In this document: positions 63,888-64,000 of the stretch, piece by piece | Position numbering within the stretch: position 1 is the first letter of the stretch | Layout: every line of letters starts with the position of its first letter | DNA from: Nannochloropsis salina CCMP1776 | Lineage: Eukaryota; Sar; Eustigmatophyceae; Eustigmatales; Monodopsidaceae | Assembly (NCBI GenBank): GCA_004565275.1 | Contig: SDOX01000005.1 | Location: 1,028,765-1,092,764 of the forward strand | Reading direction: 5' to 3' | DNA: 64,000 nucleotides | Notes under the pieces: model-generated | Database searches by the model: none | Told to the model about the DNA's origin: nothing | Seen by the model: only the letters and a program-made list of their open reading frames with translations | Position numbers and translations under genes: made by a program

Positions 63888-64000
63888 ATGACCATGCACG
63901 GGGTGCGGCTCGCCAGAGCTTTACCACCACACGCGAACGGGGAGGCGGGGCGGGCGGCGACGGAGGGCCCTCAGACCGTAATTACCTCCCACTTCGGCCA
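63888..64000 (+). CDS. Open 5' fragment of an unidentified protein, cut by the window edge
   Basis: An ATG at 63888 opens a frame that runs to the window end (37 codons): MTMHGVRLARALPPHANGEA then a Gly/Ala/Arg-rich stretch reaching VITSHFG. The Arg/Ala-rich, acid-poor beginning could be an organelle presequence, but too little is visible to name a family. The GC-rich composition and the position, continuing the strict strand alternation, suggest the start of a real gene. Confidence 0.35.
   Translation, partial: MTMHGVRLARALPPHANGEAGRAATEGPQTVITSHFG

Noticed and set aside
1-64000. Transposons, virus-derived elements, CRISPR arrays or toxin genes
   Set aside because: No reverse transcriptase, integrase, transposase, capsid-like frame, long terminal repeat or spaced direct-repeat array was seen.

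Overview
This is nuclear DNA of a gene-dense, photosynthetic eukaryote, most likely a stramenopile alga with a red-derived secondary plastid; a eustigmatophyte such as Nannochloropsis would fit, but the genus is an inference. The plastid evidence is a group of precursors that begin with a signal peptide followed by a transit-like stretch with a Phe at or near the expected cleavage site: a GST-like protein, an SDR enzyme, and a predicted thylakoid-lumen protein that also has a lumenal signal. The remaining genes are ordinary eukaryotic housekeeping genes. I resolved 28 genes plus one open 5' fragment at the right edge. Splice sites were chosen by hand from GT/AG signals, reading phase and alignment to remembered family sequences. 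No rRNA, tRNA, CRISPR array, transposon or virus-derived element was recognised.

Layout. 1-11.6 kb: PA28-gamma proteasome activator (5' cut off), DHCR24-type sterol reductase, METTL13-type methyltransferase, FGAM synthase. 12.6-23.4 kb: a tiny mitochondrial membrane protein in three exons, mitochondrial aconitase, a plastid GST-like protein, cyclin H, class I fumarase. 23.7-32.3 kb: proteasome ATPase Rpt5, actin-interacting protein 1, phosphomannose isomerase, trimethylguanosine synthase. 32.7-44.8 kb: an intronless PICKLE/CHD3-type remodeler, membralin, an LYR protein, an NPSN-like SNARE, D-glutamate cyclase. 45.4-55.5 kb: kinesin-5, a PX-VPS9 protein, HSBP1, a lumenal four-helix protein, a BAG-like protein. 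56.5-64 kb: TruA pseudouridine synthase, an SDR, ESS2, an LEA-2 membrane protein, ribosomal protein eL43 and an open reading frame running off the edge.

Organisation. There is no operon or metabolic cluster. From membralin to the right edge the genes alternate strand without exception, so nearly every gene shares a short divergent promoter region with one neighbour and a convergent 3' region with the other. Introns are few and mostly near the 5' ends. Large genes (CHD, PX-VPS9, METTL13, fumarase, PMI) have none, whereas several of the smallest proteins (75-208 aa) are split into two to four exons and are easily missed by ORF scanning.

Functional themes are mitochondrial metabolism (aconitase, fumarase, LYR protein, small membrane protein, D-glutamate cyclase), proteasome regulation (PA28, Rpt5), RNA processing (TGS1, ESS2, TruA) and plastid proteins. 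I found no clear undescribed system. The best candidates for new biology are the lineage-restricted lumenal protein (53435-54504), the 75-aa mitochondrial protein (12585-13244) and the unexplained open segment upstream of DHCR24.
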